Of a stretch of 49,700 nucleotides of DNA, positions 26,679 through 35,065 are shown piece after piece. Below the pieces are notes generated by a model. That model did no database searches, was not told where the DNA came from, and was given only the letters and a program-made list of their open reading frames with translations. Within the stretch, counting starts at the first letter, position 1. Every line of letters begins with the position of its first letter. The translations under genes were made by a program, and so were the position numbers. Source of the stretch: Nitrospiraceae bacterium (GTDB lineage Bacteria; Nitrospirota; Thermodesulfovibrionia; UBA6902); contig CP070632.1 of the NCBI GenBank assembly GCA_020356065.1, positions 1,252,996 through 1,302,695 on the forward strand, written 5' to 3'.

Positions 26679-28046
26679 ATGAGAAAAGAACGCGTTGTAA
26701 TGTCTTGTGTATTTGTAATACTTATTGCTTGTGCTATTGTGTTGTCTGGGAATGATTCTTTTTCAGAAGAAAAGAAACCTGAGGCAGCTGCCGTTTCATG
26801 CATTACGGCCAAATGTCATGCTGATATGAATAAGGTTAAATATGTACATGCACCTGTTGATGAGGGAGCGTGTGATAAGTGTCACGGGGAAGCACCGGGA
26901 CACATAAAGGACCCGAAAAAGAACAAGTTTAAAGCGATTGAAAATATATCAAAGGTGTGTTACTCCTGTCATGATAATTTCAGAGCTGCAAAGTTTACTC
27001 ACAGTCCCGTTGAAGAAGGCGAATGTACATCCTGTCATAATCCGCATGGTTCGGATTTTAAATTCCAGATGGTGTCCAAAGGCGGAGAGGTCTGTTTTGA
27101 ATGCCATGATGATGGAATAATAAAGGAAAAGTGGGTACATGGCCCCGCTGCAGTCGGCGGATGTATTGCATGTCATGAGCCTCATGTCTCCGATAACAAG
27201 GCAAACCTGAGGGCAAAAGGGTCAGAGCTCTGTTATATGTGCCATACAGACAAGTCCGAGTCCATACAGAAAGCAGCGTTTGTTCATCAGCCGGTATCGG
27301 AAGACTGCACAGGCTGTCATAACCCGCATTCTGCAGCTAAGGAATTTATGCTTGATTCAGGATCTCCTGAGCTTTGCCTTGGATGTCACGAGGACAAAAA
27401 AGAACAGTTAAGTATGGTAAAAGTGAAGCATGGTGCTCTTGCAAGAGACAAATCATGTCTTAACTGTCATGACGCCCATATGTCCCAGATAGCCAAGAAC
27501 CTTACCATGGAACCCATGGATCTGTGTCTGAGCTGTCATGACAGGGAATACAAGAGAGAGAATGGCGACTCAGTCATGAATATCACGAAATGGCTTGCTG
27601 ACAACAAGGAACATCATGGGCCGATCAAACAGAAGGACTGTTCCGGGTGTCACGACCCTCACGGGTCCAACAGCTTCAGAATATTGAGAAACGATTATCC
27701 TCCCACTTTTTATAAACCCTTTGCAGTGGAAAATTATAACCTCTGTTTTGGGTGTCATGAGAAAACGATCGCGTTAGATCCTGATACCACTAAACTGACT
27801 AATTTCAGAAACGGCAACCAGAACCTGCATTTCCTGCATGTGAACAAGGCCATCAAGGGCAGGACCTGCCGTGCCTGTCATGAAACACATGCGAGTAATT
27901 TTCCAAAACATATAAGGGAGTCTGTACCTTTTGGTGTCTGGGATTTACCCGTTAATTATGAGAAAACAGACAGCGGGGGCAGTTGTGCTCCGGGATGTCA
28001 TAAAATTAAGAAATATGACAGAGTTAAGAAGGTGATGAACGAATGA
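26679..28046 (+). CDS. Multihaem c-type cytochrome, probably 15 haems
   Basis: ATG 26679 follows GGGAGGG; ATG 26676 and TTG 26667 are in frame but too close to, or upstream of, the Shine-Dalgarno. The 455-residue product has a signal peptide (hydrophobic VVMSCVFVILIACAIVLSG). I count 13 canonical CxxCH haem-binding motifs: CDKCH, CYSCH, CTSCH, CFECH, CIACH, CYMCH, CTGCH, CLGCH, CLNCH, CLSCH, CSGCH, CFGCH and CRACH. There are also one CX4CH (CITAKCH, near the N-terminus) and one CX3CH (CAPGCH, near the C-terminus). Many sites occur as doubled-motif pairs with a following PH or AH (CTSCHNPHG, CSGCHDPHG). It should be periplasmic or exported and act in electron transfer. It overlaps the next gene by 4 bp. 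Confidence 0.93.
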   Translation: MRKERVVMSCVFVILIACAIVLSGNDSFSEEKKPEAAAVSCITAKCHADMNKVKYVHAPVDEGACDKCHGEAPGHIKDPKKNKFKAIENISKVCYSCHDNFRAAKFTHSPVEEGECTSCHNPHGSDFKFQMVSKGGEVCFECHDDGIIKEKWVHGPAAVGGCIACHEPHVSDNKANLRAKGSELCYMCHTDKSESIQKAAFVHQPVSEDCTGCHNPHSAAKEFMLDSGSPELCLGCHEDKKEQLSMVKVKHGALARDKSCLNCHDAHMSQIAKNLTMEPMDLCLSCHDREYKRENGDSVMNITKWLADNKEHHGPIKQKDCSGCHDPHGSNSFRILRNDYPPTFYKPFAVENYNLCFGCHEKTIALDPDTTKLTNFRNGNQNLHFLHVNKAIKGRTCRACHETHASNFPKHIRESVPFGVWDLPVNYEKTDSGGSCAPGCHKIKKYDRVKKVMNE

Positions 28047-29050
28047 TGAAACTTGTACTGCTCCTCTTTTTTTTACTATTGATCACGCCAATGTCAAATG
28101 CGATCAGCGTTGCGCTCGGGGAGAGCGCACCCGATTTTTCATTATCCAATGCTGCCGGAGAATCAATATCCATCGGCAACTTTAAAGACAGGACGTTAAT
28201 ACTCCTTTTCTGGCGGACAGGTCAAAAGCGGTCGGCCATGGCCGTAAAAGATGCAGATGAGATTGTTAGAAAGTACGAAGACAAGGGAGTTAATGCTGTC
28301 TGTATACTTCAGAGCAGTGACGACCTGGATGAGGCAAAAAAAATTATGAAGGACAATGGCATCTCGTGCCCGTTGCTGATTGATTCTGACAGGAGGGCTT
28401 ACGGCGATTTTGGCATACGGGTGTTTCCCACAACAGTCCTGATCAATAAGGATGGCGCGATAGCCTATGACTTGCCCAGTCACCCTCTTACATACAAGGT
28501 TAAACTTGAAGGGTATGTGAGGAGAATGCTCGGTGAAATCAGTGATGAAGAGCTTGAGCATGTCATGTTACCGCAAAAGGAAAAGAAAGACGATGCATCT
28601 CTTGAGGCAATGCGCCTGCATAACCTGTCCCTGAAGTTTGTTAAGATGCAGATGTTAGATCAGGCAGTTGACAGCGCAGTCAAGTCAGTTGAAGCCAAAC
28701 CGGACATGTTGGAATCTCTAACCCTTTTAGGGTTTCTCTATCTGAAGACTGATGATGCAGAAAATGCTCTTGCGACATTTAAAAAGGCAAAGGAACTGGC
28801 TCCTGAATCCAATGACGTTAAAACAGGGCTTGGAGGAGCGCTCATCCTTAACAGGGAATATGATAAAGCAATTGAAGTGCTTGAAAGCGCTACAAGAGCA
28901 AATCCGTATTCCCAGATGACGTATTACGAATTGGGAAAAGCGTATGAGCTTAAGAATGATAAAGACAAATCGATTGAGATGTATAAGACCGCCATAGAGA
29001 AAACATTAAAAAAACATATTCTCCCTTCATCAATGTCTACATGTCAATAA
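28043..29050 (+). CDS. Exported thioredoxin-fold (AhpC/TSA-like) protein with TPR repeats, redox cysteines missing
   Basis: The 335-residue protein has a signal peptide (1-20, ending SNA). Residues 23-160 follow the TlpA/AhpC-TSA pattern: GESAPDFSLSNAAGESISI, TLILLFW, GIRVFPTTVLINKDG, with the cis-Pro loop VFPTT. Where TlpA proteins have W-C-x-x-C after FWAT, this protein reads FWRTGQKRS (56-64), so both redox cysteines are replaced (Gln61, Ser64). Residues 190-325 hold about three to four TPR units (AVDSAVKSVEAKPDMLESL, ALATFKKAKELAPESNDV, AIEVLESATRANPYSQM). It overlaps the preceding cytochrome gene by 4 bp and the following one by 10 bp, which suggests a scaffold or assembly role for these cytochromes. 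Confidence 0.82.
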   Translation: MMKLVLLLFFLLLITPMSNAISVALGESAPDFSLSNAAGESISIGNFKDRTLILLFWRTGQKRSAMAVKDADEIVRKYEDKGVNAVCILQSSDDLDEAKKIMKDNGISCPLLIDSDRRAYGDFGIRVFPTTVLINKDGAIAYDLPSHPLTYKVKLEGYVRRMLGEISDEELEHVMLPQKEKKDDASLEAMRLHNLSLKFVKMQMLDQAVDSAVKSVEAKPDMLESLTLLGFLYLKTDDAENALATFKKAKELAPESNDVKTGLGGALILNREYDKAIEVLESATRANPYSQMTYYELGKAYELKNDKDKSIEMYKTAIEKTLKKHILPSSMSTCQ

Positions 29051-30072
29051 AAATTTTTTTTTCGTTAGTCCTTCTGTTCACGGTTCTCATTACAGATACC
29101 GGTCATGCACAGAATATCTTTACGATTCATTACCCTCCTGATAAGATAATCAAGGAATATGGCCTGCTTGGAGTTTCATTCAGCGTAAAGGAGGGGACCG
29201 CTGATAAAGTAATCATTAAAGTCAATAATGAACCGTTCAAAAAGCTTGATGAAATAAAAAACATAAACGACTTTTCGATAAACCTTGAACCAGGCACCAA
29301 CACGATTGAGTTTCTGGCATTGAAGGATGATGCACTTGTTGAGAGTGTGTCCCGATTTGTATTTCTGAGGTCTGACCTCATAGGGGCGTATAAACAGTGG
29401 CCGCCTGATTACAGAAAAGACAACTTTCATTCCAGAAAACAGGAACTCTGCGCTGAATGTCATACAATGGATCCTGCAGAGGCGGACAGGAAACCTGTCA
29501 TTATTGCATCACAGTCTTCCGATCATTCTCTTGAAAAACATAATGAAAAACAATCCACCTGCTACTCGTGTCACAAAGGTATTCTTTCCTATGCGTATGT
29601 TCATGGTCCCGCTTCAGTGTGGAGCTGTTTAAGTTGTCATGATGAAAAATCAAGTCCCCGATATAGAATTGAAAAACCGGAAACAGTGATCTGTTTTAAA
29701 TGTCACCTCGACAAGCAGAAATTATGGATGAACAAGAAACATAAACACGGACCTGTTACGCTGGGTAAATGTACGATTTGTCATAGTCCTCATTCTGCAA
29801 GATATCCCTTTAATTTATACAAAAGGACATGGGATCTCTGTGTGAACTGTCACTATGAGTTGGGATCAGGCAGGCATGTACTTGGCGACTCCCTGTCACA
29901 GAGAGGTCATCCGACAAAGGACAAGGAAGATCCTATCAGGATAGGCAGAGAACTTACCTGTGCAAGCTGTCACGATCCCCATGCTTCGGACTTTCCGCAT
30001 ATGTTTGCTTATGAAGTTGATAATCTTTTTGATCTTTGCCAGAAGTGTCATCAGAAAAAGATGGATCAGTAG
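29041..30072 (+). CDS. Octahaem c-type cytochrome with N-terminal Ig-like domain
   Basis: The 343-residue protein has a signal peptide (MSIKIFFSLVLLFTVLITDTGHA, mostly hydrophobic). Residues 25-110 look like a beta-sandwich/Ig-like domain (VIIKVNNEPFKKL, FSINLEPGTNTIEFLALKDDA). The C-terminal part has eight CxxCH sites: CAECH, CYSCH, CLSCH, CFKCH, CTICH, CVNCH, CASCH and CQKCH. Spaced His residues such as HGP and the doubled CTICHSPH/CASCHDPH motifs suggest bis-His haems. It is the third gene of an overlapping set (10 bp overlap with the thioredoxin-fold/TPR gene). A role as electron-transfer partner of the larger cytochrome is likely; direction and partner are inferred. Confidence 0.92.
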   Translation: MSIKIFFSLVLLFTVLITDTGHAQNIFTIHYPPDKIIKEYGLLGVSFSVKEGTADKVIIKVNNEPFKKLDEIKNINDFSINLEPGTNTIEFLALKDDALVESVSRFVFLRSDLIGAYKQWPPDYRKDNFHSRKQELCAECHTMDPAEADRKPVIIASQSSDHSLEKHNEKQSTCYSCHKGILSYAYVHGPASVWSCLSCHDEKSSPRYRIEKPETVICFKCHLDKQKLWMNKKHKHGPVTLGKCTICHSPHSARYPFNLYKRTWDLCVNCHYELGSGRHVLGDSLSQRGHPTKDKEDPIRIGRELTCASCHDPHASDFPHMFAYEVDNLFDLCQKCHQKKMDQ

Positions 30073-30273
30073 CTGTAACCTCGCGTTCATAATAATCACT
30101 ACCTTAAGAATCTCTTGTTTGATTTCTGCATGAGTTGCACCGACCGGACTGACGGGTACTGAATTACAATGTAGTTCCCGGGATAACATGAACGTAATAC
30201 CATGGATGCTTGGAATAAATACAGTTATTACTGTTATAATTAACATTCAAATTTATTCAAGGAGATATATAAA

Positions 30274-31059
30274 ATGGGTAAGATGGATGCTGTTGTGCCT
30301 ACAAAACTGACGCTTGACTCCAGGTTGAAGTTCAGGTGTCATAAGGATATTAAGTGTTTTACGAGATGTTGCAGCAATATTGATATCATGTTAACTCCTT
30401 ATGATGTCCTGAGACTGCGTGACAGGCTTGAAATGACGTCAGAAGAATTTCTCACGGAGCATACGTACGTAAAGATTGATGAGAAGACATCACATCCTCT
30501 TCTTCTGCTTCAAATGAACGATGATGAAGAGAGGAGGTGTCCGTTTGTTTCTGAAGACGGCTGCAAGGTATACACAGACCGACCCGGAAACTGCCGTTAT
30601 TATCCGGTCGGGCAGGGGACTATCAGGAAAGAGGGGAAAAACGGTCCTGAGCTTGACGAGTTTTATTTTATCATTGACGAACCGCATTGCTACGGGTTTG
30701 ATGAAAAAAAGACCTGGACCATTGCATCATGGCGGGAGGACCAGGAAGTTGACAGGTATGATGAGATCAACAAGGAGTGGAAGGCACTTCAGCTCAGAAA
30801 GAACCTTCCCGGAAAAGAGCTGGATGAAAAAAAACAGATGCAGTTTTTTATGGCCAGTTATGACCTGGACAAGTTCAGAAGGTTTATTTTTGAAAGTAAT
30901 TTCCTGCATATATTTGATATTGATGATAAAACCGTTGAAAAGCTGAAAACCGACGATGTAGCGCTGATCAAGTTTGGAGTGAAGTATATTAATTATGTAA
31001 TGATGCTTGAAGAATCTTTGAAATTAAAGAAGGATGCTTCCAAATACAAAAAGAAGTAG
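30274..31059 (+). CDS. YkgJ-type (UPF0153) cysteine-cluster protein
   Basis: The 261-residue cytosolic protein has C22-x5-C28-x3-C32-C33 (RCHKDIKCFTRCC) and, further on, RCPFVSEDGCKVYTDRPGNCRYYP. This is the cysteine pattern of the YkgJ/UPF0153 family, thought to bind zinc or an iron-sulfur cluster; some relatives are linked to protein or RNA modification, but the function is unsettled. The C-terminal 100 residues are helical and charged, ending in a Lys-rich tail. AGGAG precedes ATG 30274. It is first in a series of plus-strand genes with an aldolase, a dehydrogenase and a kinase. Confidence 0.85.
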   Translation: MGKMDAVVPTKLTLDSRLKFRCHKDIKCFTRCCSNIDIMLTPYDVLRLRDRLEMTSEEFLTEHTYVKIDEKTSHPLLLLQMNDDEERRCPFVSEDGCKVYTDRPGNCRYYPVGQGTIRKEGKNGPELDEFYFIIDEPHCYGFDEKKTWTIASWREDQEVDRYDEINKEWKALQLRKNLPGKELDEKKQMQFFMASYDLDKFRRFIFESNFLHIFDIDDKTVEKLKTDDVALIKFGVKYINYVMMLEESLKLKKDASKYKKK

Positions 31060-31102
31060 ATATCATTTTTCCTGAATATAAAAATAACAGAGGAGGTATT
31101 GT

Positions 31103-31897
31103 ATGGACTGGGGAATGAAAAACCGTATGGCACAAATAATTAAATCTGACGGGAAATGTTTTTTTCTTCCTATCGATCATGGCTATTTTCTGGGACCCAC
31201 GAGCCGACTGGAGAGACCGGGAGAGACAATAAAACCCTTACTTTCTTATGCTGATGCCCTTTTCGTCACAAGAGGAGTATTAAGAAATTCCATAGACCCG
31301 ATGAAAAGTAAACCGGTGATATTAAGAGTCTCGGGTGGTACCAGTGTCATAGGCAGTAATCTGGCAAACGAGGAACTCACCACATCTGTAGAGGAAGCCA
31401 TTCGTCTCAATGCGATGGCTGTCGGCATGTCGATCTTTGTTGGAACCGAATATGAAAAACAGACACTTACAAATCTGGGACGGCTTGTTGATGAGTGTGA
31501 AAAATATGCTATTCCTGTCATGGCTGTTACCGCTGTTGGAAAAGAACTTGAAAAGCGTGATGCCCGGTATCTTGCATTATGTTCAAGAATAGCTGCTGAA
31601 CTGGGAGCCAGGGTTGTGAAGACTTACTGGTGTGAGGATTTCGATAAAGTTACACAATCCTGTCCGGTACCTATCGTTATTGCAGGCGGACCAAAATGCA
31701 AGACAGAACTCGAAGTCTTCAATTTTGTCCATGATGGAATCACAAAGGGCGCCATAGGAGTCAACCTTGGCAGAAACGTCTGGCAGCACAAATACCCTGT
31801 AGCCATGATGAAGGCTTTACATGCTGTGATTCATAAAAAAGCAACGCCGAAAGAAGCTGAACAGATATTCAGGGACATGAAGAGCAGGGCGAAGTAA
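31103..31897 (+). CDS. LsrF-like class I (DeoC/FbaB-type) aldolase
   Basis: The 264-residue protein tracks E. coli LsrF closely in several places: LDWGMQSRL-like MDWGMKNRM at the start, DHGYFLGPTSRLERP (25-39), ADALFVTRGVLR, RVSGGTSV, AVGKELE, IAAELGARVVKTYW and PIVIAGGPK. Lys173 in VVKTYW should be the Schiff-base lysine, and the phosphate site is the GVNLGRNVWQ segment. LsrF is a thiolase/aldolase acting on phospho-AI-2 products. No other lsr genes are here, so the substrate is more likely another small sugar phosphate. GAGGAGG precedes ATG 31103. The following dehydrogenase and PfkB kinase genes suggest a shared carbohydrate pathway. Confidence 0.85.
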   Translation: MDWGMKNRMAQIIKSDGKCFFLPIDHGYFLGPTSRLERPGETIKPLLSYADALFVTRGVLRNSIDPMKSKPVILRVSGGTSVIGSNLANEELTTSVEEAIRLNAMAVGMSIFVGTEYEKQTLTNLGRLVDECEKYAIPVMAVTAVGKELEKRDARYLALCSRIAAELGARVVKTYWCEDFDKVTQSCPVPIVIAGGPKCKTELEVFNFVHDGITKGAIGVNLGRNVWQHKYPVAMMKALHAVIHKKATPKEAEQIFRDMKSRAK

Positions 31898-32080
31898 AGT
31901 TTAAGTAAGCAATAAGCAGGAGAAGTCAGAAGATAGTAGTTAATAGTCATTGCCATATGTCGGGATGGATGACTTCACCTTGTGCATCTTCACAGTTTGC
32001 AGTCCGGCTTTAGCATGCTAAAAATCATTAAAATGATAACTTATCATTAATAATATAGAAATAACATTAAGAGGATTGCC

Positions 32081-33118
32081 ATGAGCAGGATGCGCGTGTT
32101 GATGTATTACAACAATAAGGACATCCGGGTCGAGGAAATGGATATACCCGAAATCGGGCCGGGAGAGGTCCTGATAAAGGTCTTTGCCAGCGGCATCTGC
32201 GGCAGTGACGTAATGGAGTGGTACCGGATAAAAAAGGCGCCGCGTGTCCTCGGTCATGAAATTACAGGAGAGATAGTTGAGGTCGGTGCGCACGTTAAAA
32301 AATATAAAAAAGGCGACCGGGTCTTCGTGTCTCATCATGTGCCCTGCAATAATTGCCACTACTGTCTGAATGGTTGTCACACAGCCTGTGAGACATTACA
32401 TGTTACCAACTACGATCCCGGAGGTTTTGCAGAGTATATAAGGATTCCCGAGATAAATGTAGACAGAGGTGTGTATCTGTTACCTGAAGAAATGTCATAC
32501 GATGAGGGTACATTCATTGAACCTCTCGCCTGCGTAATGAGGGGACAGAGACTGGCTGATCTTAAACCGGGACAATCGGTGCTTGTCATGGGAAGCGGTA
32601 TCTCAGGGCTGATACATATTAACCTTGCAAAGGCACTCGGGGCCGGAAAGATCATTGCAACGGACATCAGTGAAAACCGCATGAAGGCAGCCATGCAGTT
32701 TGGAGCTGACTCAATCATTCATGCAGCGGACAATGTTGCTGAGAAGCTGCTCTCATGCAACAGTAACAGGCTTGCGGACCTTGTGATTGTCTGCGCGGGA
32801 GCCCTCACTGCTGCCACAGATGCAATTAAGTGTGTTGACCGCGGCGGCACGGTTCTTTACTTTGCAGTACCTGAACCTGAAATAATGGTGCCCGTACCGA
32901 TGAATGATTTATGGCGGAGTGAAATCACCCTGATGACATCCTACGGTGCCAGTCCCCTTGACCTTGAACTTGCTATCAAACTCATAGCCGCCAGGAGAGT
33001 AAAACTCGGAAATATGATTACCCATAAGCTTACATTTGAAGAGGGTGGTCTTGGATTCAGACTTGTGTCCGAGGCAAAAGAGTCGATTAAGGTCATATTT
33101 GAGCCGCAGAGAAAATAA
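32081..33118 (+). CDS. Zinc-dependent MDR dehydrogenase (alcohol/polyol/threonine dehydrogenase-like)
   Basis: The 345-residue protein has the full medium-chain dehydrogenase layout. Catalytic zinc ligands are Cys40 (SGICGSD) and His59-Glu60 (GHEITGEI). The structural zinc ligands are Cys89, Cys92, Cys95 and Cys103 (CNNCHYCLNGCHTAC). The Rossmann nucleotide loop is GSGISG (171-176), followed by IATDIS, where Asp after the second strand favours NAD over NADP. It should oxidise a secondary alcohol or polyol, or reduce the ketone. Start ATG 32081 has AAGAGGA upstream. It lies between the LsrF-like aldolase and the PfkB kinase. Confidence 0.9.
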   Translation: MSRMRVLMYYNNKDIRVEEMDIPEIGPGEVLIKVFASGICGSDVMEWYRIKKAPRVLGHEITGEIVEVGAHVKKYKKGDRVFVSHHVPCNNCHYCLNGCHTACETLHVTNYDPGGFAEYIRIPEINVDRGVYLLPEEMSYDEGTFIEPLACVMRGQRLADLKPGQSVLVMGSGISGLIHINLAKALGAGKIIATDISENRMKAAMQFGADSIIHAADNVAEKLLSCNSNRLADLVIVCAGALTAATDAIKCVDRGGTVLYFAVPEPEIMVPVPMNDLWRSEITLMTSYGASPLDLELAIKLIAARRVKLGNMITHKLTFEEGGLGFRLVSEAKESIKVIFEPQRK

Positions 33119-33194
33119 TCAACATTGATTCGTGAATGAGCAGGAGCAAAAGGATGTTCGCCCCTGCAGAAAAACATACATTGGAGGAAATTAT

Positions 33195-34106
33195 ATGTCG
33201 TTACTTGTTGTAGGCTCGGTCGCGTTTGATTCTGTGAAAACACCCTTTGGGGAAGCTGATGATGTACTTGGAGGATCTGCCACATACTTTTCAACTGCGG
33301 CCAGCTACTTTACTGATGTGTCGGTAGTGGCTGTGGTCGGGTCGGATTTTCCGGACAAGCACCTGACATTTTTGAAGAGCCGTAACATTGATATCGAGGG
33401 AATCGAAAGGACAGAGGGCAGGACATTCAGGTGGAAAGGCGAGTATGGATATGATCTTAACGAGGCCAGAACCCTTGATACCCAGCTCAATGTGTTTCAG
33501 ACATTTAGACCAAAAATTCCCGAGAGTTATAAAAACAAGAATGTGGTTTTTCTTGCAAATATTGATCCTGATCTTCAGAGAGAAGTACTGGAGCAGGTTG
33601 AGAATCCATCTCTTGTTGCGTGCGATACCATGAACTTCTGGATAGAAGGAAAGAGGGACTCACTGCTGAAGACGCTGAAGATGGTTGATATCCTGCTCAT
33701 AAATGATGGCGAGGCACGAGAGCTTTCAGGTGAACCTAATCTTGTTAAGGCAGCGGGTGTCATCCATTCGTTCGGGCCAAAGGCCCTGATTATTAAACAG
33801 GGTGAATACGGAGCACTCATGTTTAAGGACGGTAAAATATTCTCTGCTCCTGCCTATCCCCTGGAATCTGTATTCGACCCTACCGGTGCAGGTGACAGTT
33901 TTGCCGGAGGATTTATGGGATATTTATCAAGTACGATGAACTTTGAAGAGGCCAATATGCGAAAGGCCATAATTTTTGGAAGTGTAATGGCATCATATAA
34001 TGTTGAGGCTTTCAGTCTGGACAGGATCAAGAGTCTTGACTATTCGGAGCTGGAGGGCCGGTTCAGAGAATTCCGGAGACTGACGCATTTCGAAGACTTG
34101 ACATAA
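33195..34106 (+). CDS. PfkB-family carbohydrate/nucleoside kinase
   Basis: The start is ATG 33195 (MSLLVVGSVAFDSV), preceded by GGAGG; a longer frame from 33132 adds 21 residues without homology-like character. The 303-residue protein has the ribokinase-family N-terminal motif with GGSATYFSTAA (26-36). The C-terminal signature DPTGAGDSFAGGF (228-240) contains the anion hole GAGD and catalytic base Asp234. It transfers ATP phosphate to a sugar or nucleoside hydroxyl in the cytosol. The substrate is unknown; similar proteins are common next to purine or carbohydrate genes. It follows the dehydrogenase gene by about 75 bp. Confidence 0.9.
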   Translation: MSLLVVGSVAFDSVKTPFGEADDVLGGSATYFSTAASYFTDVSVVAVVGSDFPDKHLTFLKSRNIDIEGIERTEGRTFRWKGEYGYDLNEARTLDTQLNVFQTFRPKIPESYKNKNVVFLANIDPDLQREVLEQVENPSLVACDTMNFWIEGKRDSLLKTLKMVDILLINDGEARELSGEPNLVKAAGVIHSFGPKALIIKQGEYGALMFKDGKIFSAPAYPLESVFDPTGAGDSFAGGFMGYLSSTMNFEEANMRKAIIFGSVMASYNVEAFSLDRIKSLDYSELEGRFREFRRLTHFEDLT

Positions 34107-34174
34107 GGTATCGGTGATAATACAATTCATTAGTTATGTGAAATAACAATAACACAGACGAGAGGGGAAGTTAT

Positions 34175-35017
34175 ATGAGTGAAGCACTGAAGAATTATGT
34201 CAGAAGAATAGATAAACTTCCTACCATTCCGGCAATTGCCCATGAAATACTTAGTCTTGTCGGTGATGAAACTGTGTCAGTCGGCAAGATTGAAAGCATC
34301 GTAGAAAACGATCCTGCCATATCCGGAAAAATCCTCAGCGTTGCCAATTCAGCTTTTTTTGGTTCAAAACAATCGATCAAGACCCTTGATAATGCTATCA
34401 TGAGGATCGGATTCAACAATGTGAAAAACATAGCTCTCGGTATATCGATCATGACCATGTTTGATGACGGAAAAAGTTCACAAGTTCTCGACTATCAACG
34501 GATATTCAATCACTCCGTGTCTGTAGGGTTTATTGCAAGACGTCTTTCTGAAGAGCTTAAACTTAGCATTACGGATGAAATATTCATAAACGGGATTCTT
34601 CATGATGTCGGGTTCCTCGTTTTCAGCAGATATTTTTCTGATATCTACAAGGATGTAATTAAGGAATTTGGTGGCGGACGAACACTGCTTGAAGCAGAGG
34701 ATAACATCATGGGATTTAACCACGCGGATATGGGAGAATGGCTCGCAAAACAATGGCAGCTGCCCAATAATGTTAAAGACAGTATTCAATTTCATCACGT
34801 GCCATCTCATGCTCGCAGGAATATGAAACATGTGGCGGTAACTCATATAGCTGATTATATTTCTACTAAAAATATCTTAAGTCCTGTTGGAGATGACCCC
34901 GGATATCCGCTTGAGTCAGCAGCGCTGGATACTGTTGGTATTTCTGAGGAAGATCTCAATGATATAGAGTCCAGATTAGTTGGCTATGTTAATGACATTG
35001 AAGGTGATGAGCACTAA
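34175..35017 (+). CDS. HDOD-domain signalling protein
   Basis: The 280-residue protein is nearly all HDOD domain: LPTIPAIAHEILSLVGDETVSVGKIESIVENDPAISGKILSVANSAFFG near the start is the family signature (given here for its PxLP-x-I, NDPAISGKIL and ANSAFFG parts). Then follow NAIMRIGFNNVKNIALGISI, a helical core with INGILHDVGFLVF, and FNHADMGEWLAKQWQLP. HDOD proteins are helical relatives of HD phosphohydrolases that act in signalling and usually lack catalysis. No other domain is fused. GAGAGGGGAAG lies upstream of ATG 34175. It may be a single-gene unit about 70 bp behind the kinase. Confidence 0.93.
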   Translation: MSEALKNYVRRIDKLPTIPAIAHEILSLVGDETVSVGKIESIVENDPAISGKILSVANSAFFGSKQSIKTLDNAIMRIGFNNVKNIALGISIMTMFDDGKSSQVLDYQRIFNHSVSVGFIARRLSEELKLSITDEIFINGILHDVGFLVFSRYFSDIYKDVIKEFGGGRTLLEAEDNIMGFNHADMGEWLAKQWQLPNNVKDSIQFHHVPSHARRNMKHVAVTHIADYISTKNILSPVGDDPGYPLESAALDTVGISEEDLNDIESRLVGYVNDIEGDEH

Positions 35018-35065
35018 ATTATTTTCTATTTTGCGGTCCTGAATGTTCAAAATCCAAAAATGATA

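Noticed and set aside
31103-31897. Assignment of the aldolase as part of an AI-2 (Lsr) uptake system
   Set aside because: No lsrA, B, C, D, K, R or G genes are present. Only sequence resemblance to LsrF supports it.
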